Notes under the pieces: model-generated
Seen by the model: only the letters and a program-made list of their open reading frames with translations
The model's database searches: none
What the model was told of the DNA's origin: nothing
NCBI RefSeq assembly: GCF_000621865.1
Contig: NZ_KK211358.1
Span: 124,001 to 188,000 of the forward strand
Source of the DNA: Pseudobutyrivibrio sp. MD2005
Lineage (GTDB): Bacteria; Bacillota; Clostridia; Lachnospirales; Lachnospiraceae
Reading direction: 5' to 3'
DNA length: 64,000 nt
Position numbers and translations under genes: made by a program
In this document: positions 38,556 through 46,749 of the stretch, one piece after another
How positions within the stretch are numbered: position 1 is the first letter of the stretch
Layout: each line of letters opens with the position of its first letter

Positions 38556-39173
38556 GCAAACATCATTAAGACAGCATCTGTCGCAATATGGGGCAGTGCG
38601 AGCGGTACAAATTGCACGACCATGATCCACCAGTCGATGGCATAATTCATTGCCTTCCTCTGGTGGAATTATTTTTCTAAGGGCCATTTCGACCTTCGTT
38701 GGCTCTTTTATATTGTCCACAAGTCCGATTCGATTTGATAATCTGATGGCATGAGTGTCGGTGACTATGGCAGGCAACTTAAATACATCACCTAAAATAA
38801 GATTGGCAGATTTTCTGCCTACGCCTGGTAGAGCCAGTAAATCTTCCATAGTATTTGGAACCTGACAATGATAGACATCTCTTAACATTTTCATACAGCC
38901 GACGATATCTTTCGCTTTTGACTTGCCAAGTCCACAAGGCCGCACAATAGCTTCAACCTCGTTTACATCAGCGTCAGCAATAGCTTCGATAGTGGGAAAC
39001 TTTGCATAGAGCTTAGGGACAATTTCGTTGACTCTGGCGTCGGTACACTGAGCGGCAAGGCGAACAGATACTAAAAGCTTCCATGCTTCGTCGTAGTCCA
39101 ATGTACAATCGCTATATGGATATTCTTTTTTTAATCTTTCAATTACGATAAGTGCTAATTCTTTTTTTCTCAT
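38541..39173 (-). CDS. nth: Endonuclease III
   Basis: 210 residues. HhH-GPD fold: LLALPGVGRKSANLILGDVF with catalytic Lys121 and VTDTHAIRLSNRIG with Asp139, equivalent to Lys120/Asp138 of E. coli. The C-terminal iron-sulfur Cys set is C-x7-C-x2-C-x5-C, one residue longer in the first gap than the common C-x6 form. Bifunctional DNA glycosylase/AP lyase for oxidised pyrimidines. The start codon has no Shine-Dalgarno, and a TGT-TATAAT extended -10 lies 6 bases upstream, so the mRNA is probably leaderless. Confidence 0.95.
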   Translation of the reverse strand: MRKKELALIVIERLKKEYPYSDCTLDYDEAWKLLVSVRLAAQCTDARVNEIVPKLYAKFPTIEAIADADVNEVEAIVRPCGLGKSKAKDIVGCMKMLRDVYHCQVPNTMEDLLALPGVGRKSANLILGDVFKLPAIVTDTHAIRLSNRIGLVDNIKEPTKVEMALRKIIPPEEGNELCHRLVDHGRAICTARTAPYCDRCCLNDVCKKRI

Positions 39174-39179
39174 GAAAGT

Positions 39180-39188
39180 ATTATAACA
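39180..39188 (-). promoter_or_regulatory. Extended -10 promoter of nth, leaderless
   Basis: Minus-strand TG-T-TATAAT with TATAAT at 39185-39180. The A of the start codon (39173) is 7 bases beyond, the expected transcription start. Confidence 0.65.
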
Positions 39189-39262
39189 TGTCCGCCATGT
39201 AAAATGCCTTCCCTTTTGTCTGTATTAACTAAAATTTAGAAAGAAGAATTGGTATTGTTCGA

Positions 39263-39291
39263 TTGAAATGATAAGTCTTCTATGGTACAAT
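39263..39291 (+). promoter_or_regulatory. Promoter of pyrE
   Basis: TTGAAA - 17 bases - TACAAT, with TGG directly before the -10 (extended -10). Confidence 0.8.
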
Positions 39292-39330
39292 CGCATTGTT
39301 TGTGAGAATCTTTAGTATAGGAGATTTTTT

Positions 39331-40017
39331 ATGGAAAATTATAAGTCAGAATTTATAGAGTTTATGGTGGAGGCAGATGTCCTTAAGTTTGGTGATTTCA
39401 CACTAAAGTCAGGGCGTAAGTCTCCTTTTTTTATGAATGCAGGTGCCTATGTTACAGGCAGCCAGCTTATGCGCTTAGGCGAGTATTATGCTAAGGCTAT
39501 CCACGAAGCATACGGAGAGGATTTCGATGTTCTTTTTGGTCCAGCATACAAGGGTATTCCACTTGCAGTTATCACAGCAGAGGCTTTTTATAAGCTTTAT
39601 GGCAAGGAAGTAAAATACTGCAGCAATCGTAAGGAAGAGAAGGACCATGGAGCAGATAAGGGCTCTTTACTTGGTTACAATATTCAGTCTGGCGATAGAG
39701 TTGTTATGATTGAAGACGTGACAACATCTGGAAAGAGCATGGAAGAGACAGTGCCAATCGTTAGATCACAGGGCGATGTTACAATCGTTGGTCTTATGGT
39801 TTCGCTTAATCGCCAGGAGGTAGGTCTTTCAGGAGATACAAGCAAGACTGCTCTTGATGAAGTTGCAGATACATACGGCTTTAAGACTGGTGCAATTGTT
39901 TCCATGTCAGAGGTTGTTGAGCACCTTTACAATCGTCAGTGCCAGGGCAGAGTCGTTATCGATGATGAGATGAAGTCACGCATTGATGCTTATTATAAGG
40001 AGTACGGAGTTAAATAA
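39331..40017 (+). CDS. pyrE: Orotate phosphoribosyltransferase
   Basis: 228 residues. PRPP loop VVMIEDVTTSGKSMEE, substrate block FTLKSGRKSPFFMNAG, LFGPAYKGIPLAV and the flexible-loop basic motif NRKEEKDHG. Converts orotate plus PRPP to OMP in pyrimidine synthesis. Ends one base into the next gene (TAATG), so translation is coupled to the small membrane protein. Confidence 0.95.
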   Translation: MENYKSEFIEFMVEADVLKFGDFTLKSGRKSPFFMNAGAYVTGSQLMRLGEYYAKAIHEAYGEDFDVLFGPAYKGIPLAVITAEAFYKLYGKEVKYCSNRKEEKDHGADKGSLLGYNIQSGDRVVMIEDVTTSGKSMEETVPIVRSQGDVTIVGLMVSLNRQEVGLSGDTSKTALDEVADTYGFKTGAIVSMSEVVEHLYNRQCQGRVVIDDEMKSRIDAYYKEYGVK

Positions 40018-40352
40018 TGGCACGAGGACGTAAAAGAAGACGCAGTTCATATGGTAATCAGCTTAAGGCCCTGCCTATAGAGGCTATGTATGCTTCTGGG
40101 GTGTCCCTTTTTACGTTGTTTTTGCATGTGATAATAATCATTATTGCGGTTTACCTTGCAGGTGAGACACCAAAGTGGCTTGGTGGCATTGGCACCCTGG
40201 GATTTATCGCAGCGGCAGTCGCCTTGATATTCAACATCAGGCAGATGAGCACCAAGACAGAGTTTAAATATCGATTGATTTGTTTGGGAGTTAGCTCATT
40301 TGTAATGATTGTTTGGATGAGTACTCTTATTATTGGACTTGTTAGAGGATAG
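40017..40352 (+). CDS. Small membrane protein of unknown function
   Basis: 111 residues. A very basic N-terminus (ARGRKRRRSSYGNQ) and three predicted helices (SLFTLFLHVIIIIIAVYLAG, GTLGFIAAAVALIFNI, LICLGVSSFVMIVWMSTLII) with a positive loop MSTKTEFKYR. I do not recognise a named function. It lies between pyrE (overlap 1 base) and a metallopeptidase-like gene (4 bases), in one operon. Confidence 0.8.
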   Translation: MARGRKRRRSSYGNQLKALPIEAMYASGVSLFTLFLHVIIIIIAVYLAGETPKWLGGIGTLGFIAAAVALIFNIRQMSTKTEFKYRLICLGVSSFVMIVWMSTLIIGLVRG

Positions 40353-40356
40353 ATTT

Positions 40357-42411
40357 ATGAGTAAGACATTTTATCAAGAATCAGATGATATAATGGAACG
40401 CTTCGAGCTTGCTACAGAGCGAATCTCTACTATCAAAGATGATAGAGATTTGCCTGAAAAGTTACAGCAGTATTTTATAGAAGTAGCAGAGTTTATAATG
40501 ACTGTTCTTTCTGTTATGAATAAGGCAATATCAGGAAGCTTAAGTGAGCGCTCACTAGAAGAGTGCGAGAGGGACAATGCAGCTATCTTTGGGATTTATG
40601 CCAAGGACAGATACGAAAAAAGCTTTTTATGTCCTACATACGCAGCTGCTCAGTTGGGACAGGAATTAGGTGGACCTTTATCTGCGGTTTTCTACGAGGT
40701 TACAGGCATTATTGCAGCGGCATTTGCAGGTCGTACAGATAGATTCACTATCTACCTGGAGCTTTTCCTTCAGATATATGGCGAGTGCCAGATGGAAGAG
40801 GAAGATAAATATCGCAGAGAAAGCATCATAGATGCTCTTTATTCGTTTAAGCATGATTATAGCCAGCTGTTTATTTCAGAGCAAGTTATAAGCATGATTG
40901 ATTCAGAATATGATTTCTACAGCAATATCATCATGAAGGATGATTTGTCTGATGATAGATATATGTACAAGTATGGAATGTACATTGGCCCTAATGAAAG
41001 ACAGATTGCAGCTCATCTTCGTAGCCTTCCAAAGGAAGATGTGGTAGCCATGGCTCGCACCTACGTGGATGGATATATCAAAGGGTTTGAGGTATGTGGC
41101 AAGGACATTTCCATTAAAGAGACAGTTGGAGTTGAATCACCTGTAGGCTTTGAGCTTATGACCCGTGAAGCAATTCGCTTGTTTAATGAGGCAGGGCTTT
41201 CTTGTACAGTTAGATTTGGTGGCACAACAAGCCGTAATCTTTATTCTACTGTTCCAAACAAACAGTGCTTATACGATCACAAGGACGATAGAGCATATTA
41301 TTGGGATAAGGGTATGGCTGATAGAATGCTTGAAGTTCTTAAGAATACATACGAAAAACATAAAGAGCTTGCTGCTGTTTTTGGCGGCCCTGCGGTCATC
41401 GAAACATTTGGCGAGGCGCCTTTCGAGCCAGCCAATTTCGAAGCAAATGCCAAATACACTGACAAGCAGAATGAAATCAATGTTTATTATGCAAGTCAGA
41501 GTGGACAGATTACAAACGAATATATCCATGGTGAGGAGCGCAGCTTTACTATTATTGCTTATCCAATCCCAGAAATCGGCAAGGATTTCAACGAAATCTT
41601 CAATGAGACTGTAGCTGTTAACAGAATGGATTACGATTTATATAAGAACATTCAGCAGCACATTATTGATGTGCTTGACCAAGGTGAAAGTGTTCATATC
41701 ACAGGCCGTGGTGATAATCATACTGATATTGTTGTAAAGCTTCATCATTTAGATGATCCAGCTCATCAGACTAATTTTGAAAATTGCGTAGCAGATGTTA
41801 ACATTCCAGTTGGGGAGGTGTTTACATCACCAGTGCTTGAAGGTACAAATGGTGTGCTTCACGTGACTCAGGTCTACTTAAATGAGCTTTGCTACAAGAA
41901 TCTTGAGTTAAAGTTTGAGGATGGTAAGATTGCGTCATACACATGTAGCAATTTTGAATCTGAAGAAGAGAATAAAAAATTCATATATGACAATGTATTG
42001 TTCAAGCATGACACACTTCCAATGGGTGAATTTGCAATTGGAACAAACACAAGAGCTTACGTTATGGGACAGAAGTATGGCATAGCTGACAAGCTACCTA
42101 TTTTGATAGCAGAAAAGACTGGGCCACACTTTGCAGTGGGAGATACATGCTATTCTCACGCAGAAGATGTTCCAATGTATAATCCAGATGGTAAAGAATG
42201 TATAGCTAGGGATAATTCCTGCTCTATTCTTAGAAATGAAGATATCTCAAAGGCATATTTTAACTGCCATACAGATATAACCATACCTTATTATGAGCTT
42301 GGTGACATCACCGTACTTTGCGCCGATGGTCGAAAGCTACCCGTCATCGTAGATGGCAAGTTCGTGGTAGAAGGCACCGAAGAGCTTAATAAGGTATTAG
42401 AACAAGTATAA
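40357..42411 (+). CDS. M29-family (thermophilic aminopeptidase-like) metallopeptidase with long N-terminal extension
   Basis: 684 residues from ATG 40357 (AGAGGA upstream); a TTG at 40333 is in frame but unlikely. The C-terminal ~400 residues follow the M29 aminopeptidase pattern, with all dinuclear metal ligands visible: Glu487 (VGEVFTSP), Glu558 (MGEFAIGTN), His591 (GPHFAVGDTCY), catalytic-type Tyr599, and His638/Asp640 (CHTD). Normal M29 enzymes are ~410 residues; here ~220 extra N-terminal residues form an apparently helical domain with no recognised match. Probably a cytoplasmic aminopeptidase releasing N-terminal residues; what the extension does is unknown. Confidence 0.82.
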   Translation: MSKTFYQESDDIMERFELATERISTIKDDRDLPEKLQQYFIEVAEFIMTVLSVMNKAISGSLSERSLEECERDNAAIFGIYAKDRYEKSFLCPTYAAAQLGQELGGPLSAVFYEVTGIIAAAFAGRTDRFTIYLELFLQIYGECQMEEEDKYRRESIIDALYSFKHDYSQLFISEQVISMIDSEYDFYSNIIMKDDLSDDRYMYKYGMYIGPNERQIAAHLRSLPKEDVVAMARTYVDGYIKGFEVCGKDISIKETVGVESPVGFELMTREAIRLFNEAGLSCTVRFGGTTSRNLYSTVPNKQCLYDHKDDRAYYWDKGMADRMLEVLKNTYEKHKELAAVFGGPAVIETFGEAPFEPANFEANAKYTDKQNEINVYYASQSGQITNEYIHGEERSFTIIAYPIPEIGKDFNEIFNETVAVNRMDYDLYKNIQQHIIDVLDQGESVHITGRGDNHTDIVVKLHHLDDPAHQTNFENCVADVNIPVGEVFTSPVLEGTNGVLHVTQVYLNELCYKNLELKFEDGKIASYTCSNFESEEENKKFIYDNVLFKHDTLPMGEFAIGTNTRAYVMGQKYGIADKLPILIAEKTGPHFAVGDTCYSHAEDVPMYNPDGKECIARDNSCSILRNEDISKAYFNCHTDITIPYYELGDITVLCADGRKLPVIVDGKFVVEGTEELNKVLEQV

Positions 42412-42414
42412 ATA

Positions 42415-42500
42415 GCCAGTAGGTAACAAGCTATTAGGTTTCTTAAGCGGAGCTTTCCATGCGAAGCGTAGAAACACTAATGCTTGTTGCCGTAACTGGC
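42415..42500 (+). ncRNA. Structured hairpin element, class copy A (upstream of purE)
   Basis: Outer stem GCCAGT/ACTGGC, asymmetric loop AGGTA opposite GCCGTA, stem AACAAGC/GCTTGTT, then GTTTC/GAAAC and a small apical hairpin with GA-rich internal loop (GGAGC...GCGAAGC). There is no T-run after it, so it is not a simple terminator. It lies in the purE 5' leader, ending 25 bases before the start codon. Sequence and shape recur at 44308 and 49831. Confidence 0.65.
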
Positions 42501-42525
42501 GAGAGAACAACTAGGAGGATATGTA

Positions 42526-43032
42526 ATGGCAAAAGTAAGTATTGTTATGGGAAGCGATAGCGACATGCCTGTAATGGCTAAAGCGGTGGAAATCCTTGAG
42601 AGATTTGGCGTGGATTATGAGATGCGAATTATCTCAGCTCATAGGGAGCCGGATATCTTTGTTGAGTATGCAAAGACTGCAAAGGACCGTGGGGTTCAGT
42701 GCATCATCGCAGGCGCAGGTAAAGCAGCACATCTTCCTGGTATGTGTGCGGCTATTTTTGAAGGGCCAGTTATTGGTATCCCTATGAAGACTAGCGATTT
42801 AGGTGGGGTGGATTCCCTTTATTCGATTGTTCAGATGCCTACAGGTGTACCTGTAGCTACAGTGGCTATTAATGGTGGAGCAAACGCAGGTATCCTTGCG
42901 GTTAAAATGCTTGCCATGACAGATTCTGCACTTGCGTCTAAATTACACGATTTCATCGTAGAGCAGAAGGAACAGGTGGAGTCTAAGGATTCACGTTTGC
43001 AGCGTGATGGTTATAAAGCGTTTTTATCATGA
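42526..43032 (+). CDS. purE: N5-carboxyaminoimidazole ribonucleotide mutase
   Basis: 168 residues, class I PurE: MGSDSDMPVM, SAHREPD (catalytic His), AGAGKAAHLPGMCAA and SLYSIVQMPTGVPVATVAI. Moves the carboxyl group of N5-CAIR to form CAIR in purine synthesis. First of purE-M-N-D, each separated by 110-385 bases of structured DNA. Confidence 0.95.
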   Translation: MAKVSIVMGSDSDMPVMAKAVEILERFGVDYEMRIISAHREPDIFVEYAKTAKDRGVQCIIAGAGKAAHLPGMCAAIFEGPVIGIPMKTSDLGGVDSLYSIVQMPTGVPVATVAINGGANAGILAVKMLAMTDSALASKLHDFIVEQKEQVESKDSRLQRDGYKAFLS

Positions 43033-43042
43033 TGTAAATATA

Positions 43043-43076
43043 AGAAACTCTTGCATTATTCAAGGGTTTCTTTTTA
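43043..43076 (+). terminator. Terminator after purE
   Basis: AGAAACTCTTG / CAAGGGTTTCT 11-bp stem (one T-G wobble), 7-base loop and TTTTTATTT. Confidence 0.88.
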
Positions 43077-43093
43077 TTTAATATTTAAAAAGA

Positions 43094-43237
43094 GCTAGCA
43101 CTCGTTAAAATTGGCGAGCGCTAGCAGGGAAGTATCGCGCCGTGCAAGGAGGGGGACCCCCACGCCGGCGGGGGAGGTTCCCTTGCACGAGTGCGAGGGG
43201 TGCCCTGCGGGAGCATGAAAAATATGGATGTGCTAGC
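43094..43237 (+). ncRNA. GC-rich structured leader element before purM, switch-like
   Basis: GCTAGCAC (43094-43101) can pair either with GTGCTAGC (43230-43237), closing the element, or with the nearer GCGCTAGC (43118-43125) together with CTCG/CGAG; these are mutually exclusive. Inside, CAGGG/CCCTG, TCGC/GCGA, CGTGCAAGG/CCTTGCACG and CCCCC/GGGGG stack into a long hairpin. The region is far more GC-rich than its surroundings. It follows the purE terminator and precedes the purM ribosome-binding site. No known riboswitch class was recognised. Confidence 0.6.
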
Positions 43238-43266
43238 GGACTAAGGTAAAGAAAAAGGAGAGAAAC

Positions 43267-44292
43267 ATGGATTACAAGAGTTCAGGAGTGGATATTGAGG
43301 CAGGATATGAGTCAGTGGAGCTCATGAAGAAGTTTGTGAAGGGCACTATGAGACCAGAGGTTCTTGGTGGTCTTGGCGGATTTTCAGGCGCTTTTGACTT
43401 GAGCGCAATTAAGAATATGGATGAGCCAGTGCTTTTATCTGGTACAGATGGCTGCGGTACAAAGGTTAAGCTTGCATTTTTAATGGATAAGCATGACACA
43501 ATCGGTATTGACGCAGTTGCAATGTGCGTAAATGACGTTGCATGTGCAGGTGGCGAGCCACTTTTCTTCCTTGATTACATTGCTTGTGGTAAGAATATCC
43601 CAGAGAAGATTGCAACAATCGTAAGTGGTGTTGCTGAGGGTTGTAAGCAGTCTGGCTGCGCCCTTGTAGGTGGTGAGACAGCAGAGCACCCAGGCCTTAT
43701 GCCTGAGGAAGAGTACGATCTTGCAGGCTTTGCAGTAGGTATCGTTGATAAGAAGGACATCATCACAGGTAAGGAATTAAAGGATGGCGATGTTCTTATT
43801 GGTATGGCATCAACAGGTGTTCATTCAAATGGTTTCTCTCTTGTTCGTAAGATTTTCGAAATGACAAAGGAAAGTCTTGATACATATTATGATGAACTTG
43901 GCTGCACTCTTGGTGAGGCACTTATTGCTCCAACACGTATTTACGTTAAGGCTCTTAAGGCTGTAAAGGATGCAGGTGTACGTGTAAAGGCTTGCTCACA
44001 TATTACAGGTGGCGGATTCTACGAGAATATTCCACGTATGCTTCCAGAAGGCAAGCGTGCAGTTGTAGAGAAGAACTCATACGAAGTACCAGCTATCTTC
44101 AAGCTTATGGCTAAGAAGGGTAACGTAGATGAGCAGATGATGTACAACACATACAACATGGGTCTTGGTATGATTGTTGCTGTTGATCCAGCTGACGTTG
44201 ATAAGACAATGGAAGCTATGCGCTCAGCAGGCGATACACCTTACGTAGTAGGTAAGATTGTAGACGGTGAAAAGGGCGTAGACTTGGTATAA
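43267..44292 (+). CDS. purM: Phosphoribosylformylglycinamidine cyclo-ligase (AIR synthetase)
   Basis: 341 residues. DYKSSGVDIEAGYESVE start typical of PurM, then LLSGTDGCGTKVKLAF, DAVAMCVNDVACAGGEPLFFLDYIA, GETAEHPGLM and HITGGGFYENIPRML. ATP-dependent ring closure of FGAM to AIR. Strong AAGGAG. Likely has its own promoter, since a terminator follows purE. Confidence 0.96.
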   Translation: MDYKSSGVDIEAGYESVELMKKFVKGTMRPEVLGGLGGFSGAFDLSAIKNMDEPVLLSGTDGCGTKVKLAFLMDKHDTIGIDAVAMCVNDVACAGGEPLFFLDYIACGKNIPEKIATIVSGVAEGCKQSGCALVGGETAEHPGLMPEEEYDLAGFAVGIVDKKDIITGKELKDGDVLIGMASTGVHSNGFSLVRKIFEMTKESLDTYYDELGCTLGEALIAPTRIYVKALKAVKDAGVRVKACSHITGGGFYENIPRMLPEGKRAVVEKNSYEVPAIFKLMAKKGNVDEQMMYNTYNMGLGMIVAVDPADVDKTMEAMRSAGDTPYVVGKIVDGEKGVDLV

Positions 44293-44307
44293 TCATAAAT
44301 AAGGTGA

Positions 44308-44387
44308 CTTCTAGTTAACAATCTCAAAGTTTAATGAATGAGACATGTGGTCGAATGAATTAAGCTTTGGATTGTGGATGTAAGAAG
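44308..44387 (+). ncRNA. Structured hairpin element, class copy B (between purM and purN)
   Basis: CTTCT/AGAAG, asymmetric loop AGTTA opposite GGATGTA, ACAAT/ATTGT, CAAAG/CTTTG, TTAAT/ATTAA, then a GA-flanked apical hairpin GAC-ATGTG-GTC. The layout matches copies A and C, including the 5' AG..A and 3' G..GTA of the asymmetric loop, while the stem sequences differ. No T-run. It ends 21 bases before purN. Confidence 0.6.
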
Positions 44388-44408
44388 GCGCCGCAGTTAG
44401 GAGAATAA

Positions 44409-45035
44409 ATGAAGATTGCAGTTTGTGTGTCCGGAGGTGGTACAAACCTCCAGGCGATTATAGACAAGATTAATTCTGGCGAAATTCACAATACTGAGAT
44501 TGCAGTTGTAATTGCTAATAATAAAAACGCATATGCGTTAGAGCGAGCAGCTAAAGCAGGTATTGAGGGCGTTTGCGTTAGCCCGAAGGATTATGCTTCC
44601 CGTGAAGAATTCAATAAAGCATTTTTAGAGAAGCTGGATTCTTATAATGTCGATTTGGTTGTCCTTGCTGGCTTCTTAGTTGTGATACCACCAGAGATGA
44701 TTCGTAAATACGTTAATAGAATTATCAATATTCATCCATCTCTTATTCCAAGCTTTTGCGGTACAGGATATTATGGATTGAAGGTACACGAGGGCGTTCT
44801 CGCTCGTGGTGTAAAAGTCACTGGAGCCACATGTCACTTTGTGGACGAAGGCACTGACACAGGCCCAATCATCTTGCAGAAGGCAGTAGAGGTTCTTGAA
44901 GGCGACACTCCTGAAATCCTCCAGCGCCGCGTAATGGAGCAGGCTGAGTGGATAATCATGCCCCGTGCCATTGACTTAATCGCCCGTGGTTGCGTAAGCG
45001 TGGTCGAGGGCAAGGTACATATCGCTGAAAACTAA
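44409..45035 (+). CDS. purN: Phosphoribosylglycinamide formyltransferase
   Basis: 208 residues. CVSGGGTNLQAIID, catalytic Asn/His region NIHPSLIPSF and HFVDEGTDTGPII with the Asp. Transfers a formyl group from 10-formyl-THF to GAR. Start has TTAGGAG. Confidence 0.95.
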   Translation: MKIAVCVSGGGTNLQAIIDKINSGEIHNTEIAVVIANNKNAYALERAAKAGIEGVCVSPKDYASREEFNKAFLEKLDSYNVDLVVLAGFLVVIPPEMIRKYVNRIINIHPSLIPSFCGTGYYGLKVHEGVLARGVKVTGATCHFVDEGTDTGPIILQKAVEVLEGDTPEILQRRVMEQAEWIIMPRAIDLIARGCVSVVEGKVHIAEN

Positions 45036-45039
45036 ATCA

Positions 45040-45393
45040 ATTACCACTGTGAGAAGCAAAATGTAACATACAGTGGTAAAAGAAGAGAGGTATTACCACT
45101 GTAGGAAGAAAAGCATGAAATACAGAGGTAAAATAAGGGCGACATTACCACTGTGAGAAGAGAAATGCGAAATACAGAGGTAAAAGAAGAGCAGTATTAC
45201 CACTGTAGGAAGAAAAGCATGAAATACAGTGGTAAAAGAAGAGAGGTATTACCACTGTAGGAAGAAAAATGTGAAATACAGAGGTAAAAGAAGGACAGTA
45301 TTACCACTGTAGGAAGAAAAATATAATATACAGAGGTAATCAAGCAAATTATTACCACTATCATGACTGTGAAAGTAGCTATGCTAGTGGTAA
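45040..45393 (+). repeat. Tandem array of 52-bp inverted-repeat units between purN and purD
   Basis: Seven units start at 45040, 45092, 45144, 45196, 45248, 45300 and 45351. Units 1-6 each hold arms TTACCACTGT and ACAGWGGTAA around a purine-rich ~18-base loop, then a purine-rich ~12-base linker. Unit 7 is longer and diverged in the loop but keeps TTACCACTAT/CTAGTGGTAA. The arm ends are the best conserved part; the loop and linker drift between units. This fills the 383-base gap, ending 26 bases before the purD start. No open frame of note. Confidence 0.93.
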
Positions 45394-45418
45394 TGGAGCA
45401 AATATTGGAGGATAAGTC

Positions 45419-46687
45419 ATGAAAGTTTTAATAGTAGGTAGTGGCGGAAGAGAGCATGCGATAGCACTTGCTGTTTCGAGAAGCCCACAGGTAGATAAGA
45501 TTTACTGTGCCCCAGGCAACGCAGGTATTGCAGAGCTTGCAGAGTGCGTAGATATCAAGGCTATGGAGTTTGATAAGCTTGTAGCTTTTGCAAAGGAAAA
45601 GGAGATTGACCTTACAGTAATTGGTATGGATGACCCACTTGTAGGTGGTGTTGTAGATAAGTTTGAGGAGGCTGGCCTTCGCTGCTTTGGCCCTAGAAAG
45701 AATGCAGCTATTATCGAAGGCTCAAAGGCTTTTTCAAAGGATTTGATGAAGAAGTACAATATCCCTACTGCAGGCTATGAGAATTTTACAGACCCGGAGG
45801 CTGCTTTAAAGTATCTTGAGACAGCCAAGTATCCAATCGTTTTAAAGGCTGATGGCCTTGCGCTTGGCAAGGGGGTACTTATTTGCGAAAACCATGAGCA
45901 GGCAGTTGCAGGTGTTGCAGAAATCATGACTGATAAGAAGTTTGGCGATGCTGGTAACACTATGGTTATCGAAGAATTCATGACAGGCCGCGAGGTTTCA
46001 GTTCTTTCTTTCGTAGATGGTAACACAGTAAAGATTATGTCATCTGCTCAGGATCATAAGCGCGCAGGTGATGGTGATACAGGTCTTAACACAGGTGGAA
46101 TGGGCAACTTCTCACCATCTCCATTCTTCACAAAGGAGATAGAAGAGTTCTGTCAGAAGAATATCTTCCAGGCTACTGTAGATGCTATGAAGGCAGAGGG
46201 TAGAGAGTTTAAGGGAGTTATCTTCTTTGGTCTTATGCTTACAGAGGAAGGCCCTAAAGTGTTAGAGTACAATGCACGTTTTGGTGACCCAGAGGCACAG
46301 GTTGTACTTCCTCGTCTTGAGAATGATATTATCGATGTATTTAATGCATGTATCGATGGAACACTCGATAAGATTGATCTTAAGTTCTCTGACGAAGCAT
46401 GTGTATGTGTTGTGCTTGCTTCTGATGGATATCCTGTTTCTTATGAGAAGGGATTTCCTATAACAGGATTTGAGAAGTTTAATAATAAGGATTATTATTG
46501 CTTCCACGCTGGCACAGCAAAAAATGACAAGGGTGAGATAGTTACAAACGGTGGTCGTGTTCTTGGCATTACAGCCCTTGGAAAAGATTTAGTAGAAGCT
46601 AGAGCAAAAGCTTATGAGGCTACAGAATGGATTCAGTTTGAAAACAAATATATGAGACATGATATCGCAAATGCGATATTGAAATAG
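45419..46687 (+). CDS. purD: Phosphoribosylamine-glycine ligase
   Basis: 422 residues, ATP-grasp enzyme. VGSGGREHAIALAV start, PIVLKADGLALGKGV, DHKRAGDGDTGLNTGGMGNFSPSP and EYNARFGDPEAQVVLPRL. Joins glycine to phosphoribosylamine. Ribosome-binding site GGAGGATAAG. purH and purF are not in the window. Confidence 0.96.
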   Translation: MKVLIVGSGGREHAIALAVSRSPQVDKIYCAPGNAGIAELAECVDIKAMEFDKLVAFAKEKEIDLTVIGMDDPLVGGVVDKFEEAGLRCFGPRKNAAIIEGSKAFSKDLMKKYNIPTAGYENFTDPEAALKYLETAKYPIVLKADGLALGKGVLICENHEQAVAGVAEIMTDKKFGDAGNTMVIEEFMTGREVSVLSFVDGNTVKIMSSAQDHKRAGDGDTGLNTGGMGNFSPSPFFTKEIEEFCQKNIFQATVDAMKAEGREFKGVIFFGLMLTEEGPKVLEYNARFGDPEAQVVLPRLENDIIDVFNACIDGTLDKIDLKFSDEACVCVVLASDGYPVSYEKGFPITGFEKFNNKDYYCFHAGTAKNDKGEIVTNGGRVLGITALGKDLVEARAKAYEATEWIQFENKYMRHDIANAILK

Positions 46688-46700
46688 TACTAATAAATAT

Positions 46701-46732
46701 GGGGCTGTGGATTTTCCACAGCCCCTGTTTTG
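46701..46732 (+). terminator. Terminator of purD
   Basis: GGGGCTGTGG / CCACAGCCCC perfect stem with 5-base loop and TGTTTTGT tail. Confidence 0.9.
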
Positions 46733-46749
46733 TCAGCAAGAAGTCATAT

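Noticed and set aside
42415-42525. ZTP (pfl) riboswitch before purE
   Set aside because: ACTGGCGA is superficially like part of the consensus, but the conserved downstream CCGCCTGGGCA pseudoknot segment is absent.
45040-45393. CRISPR array
   Set aside because: The whole 52-base unit is repeated; the intervals are purine-rich and similar to each other rather than unique spacers, and there are no cas genes.
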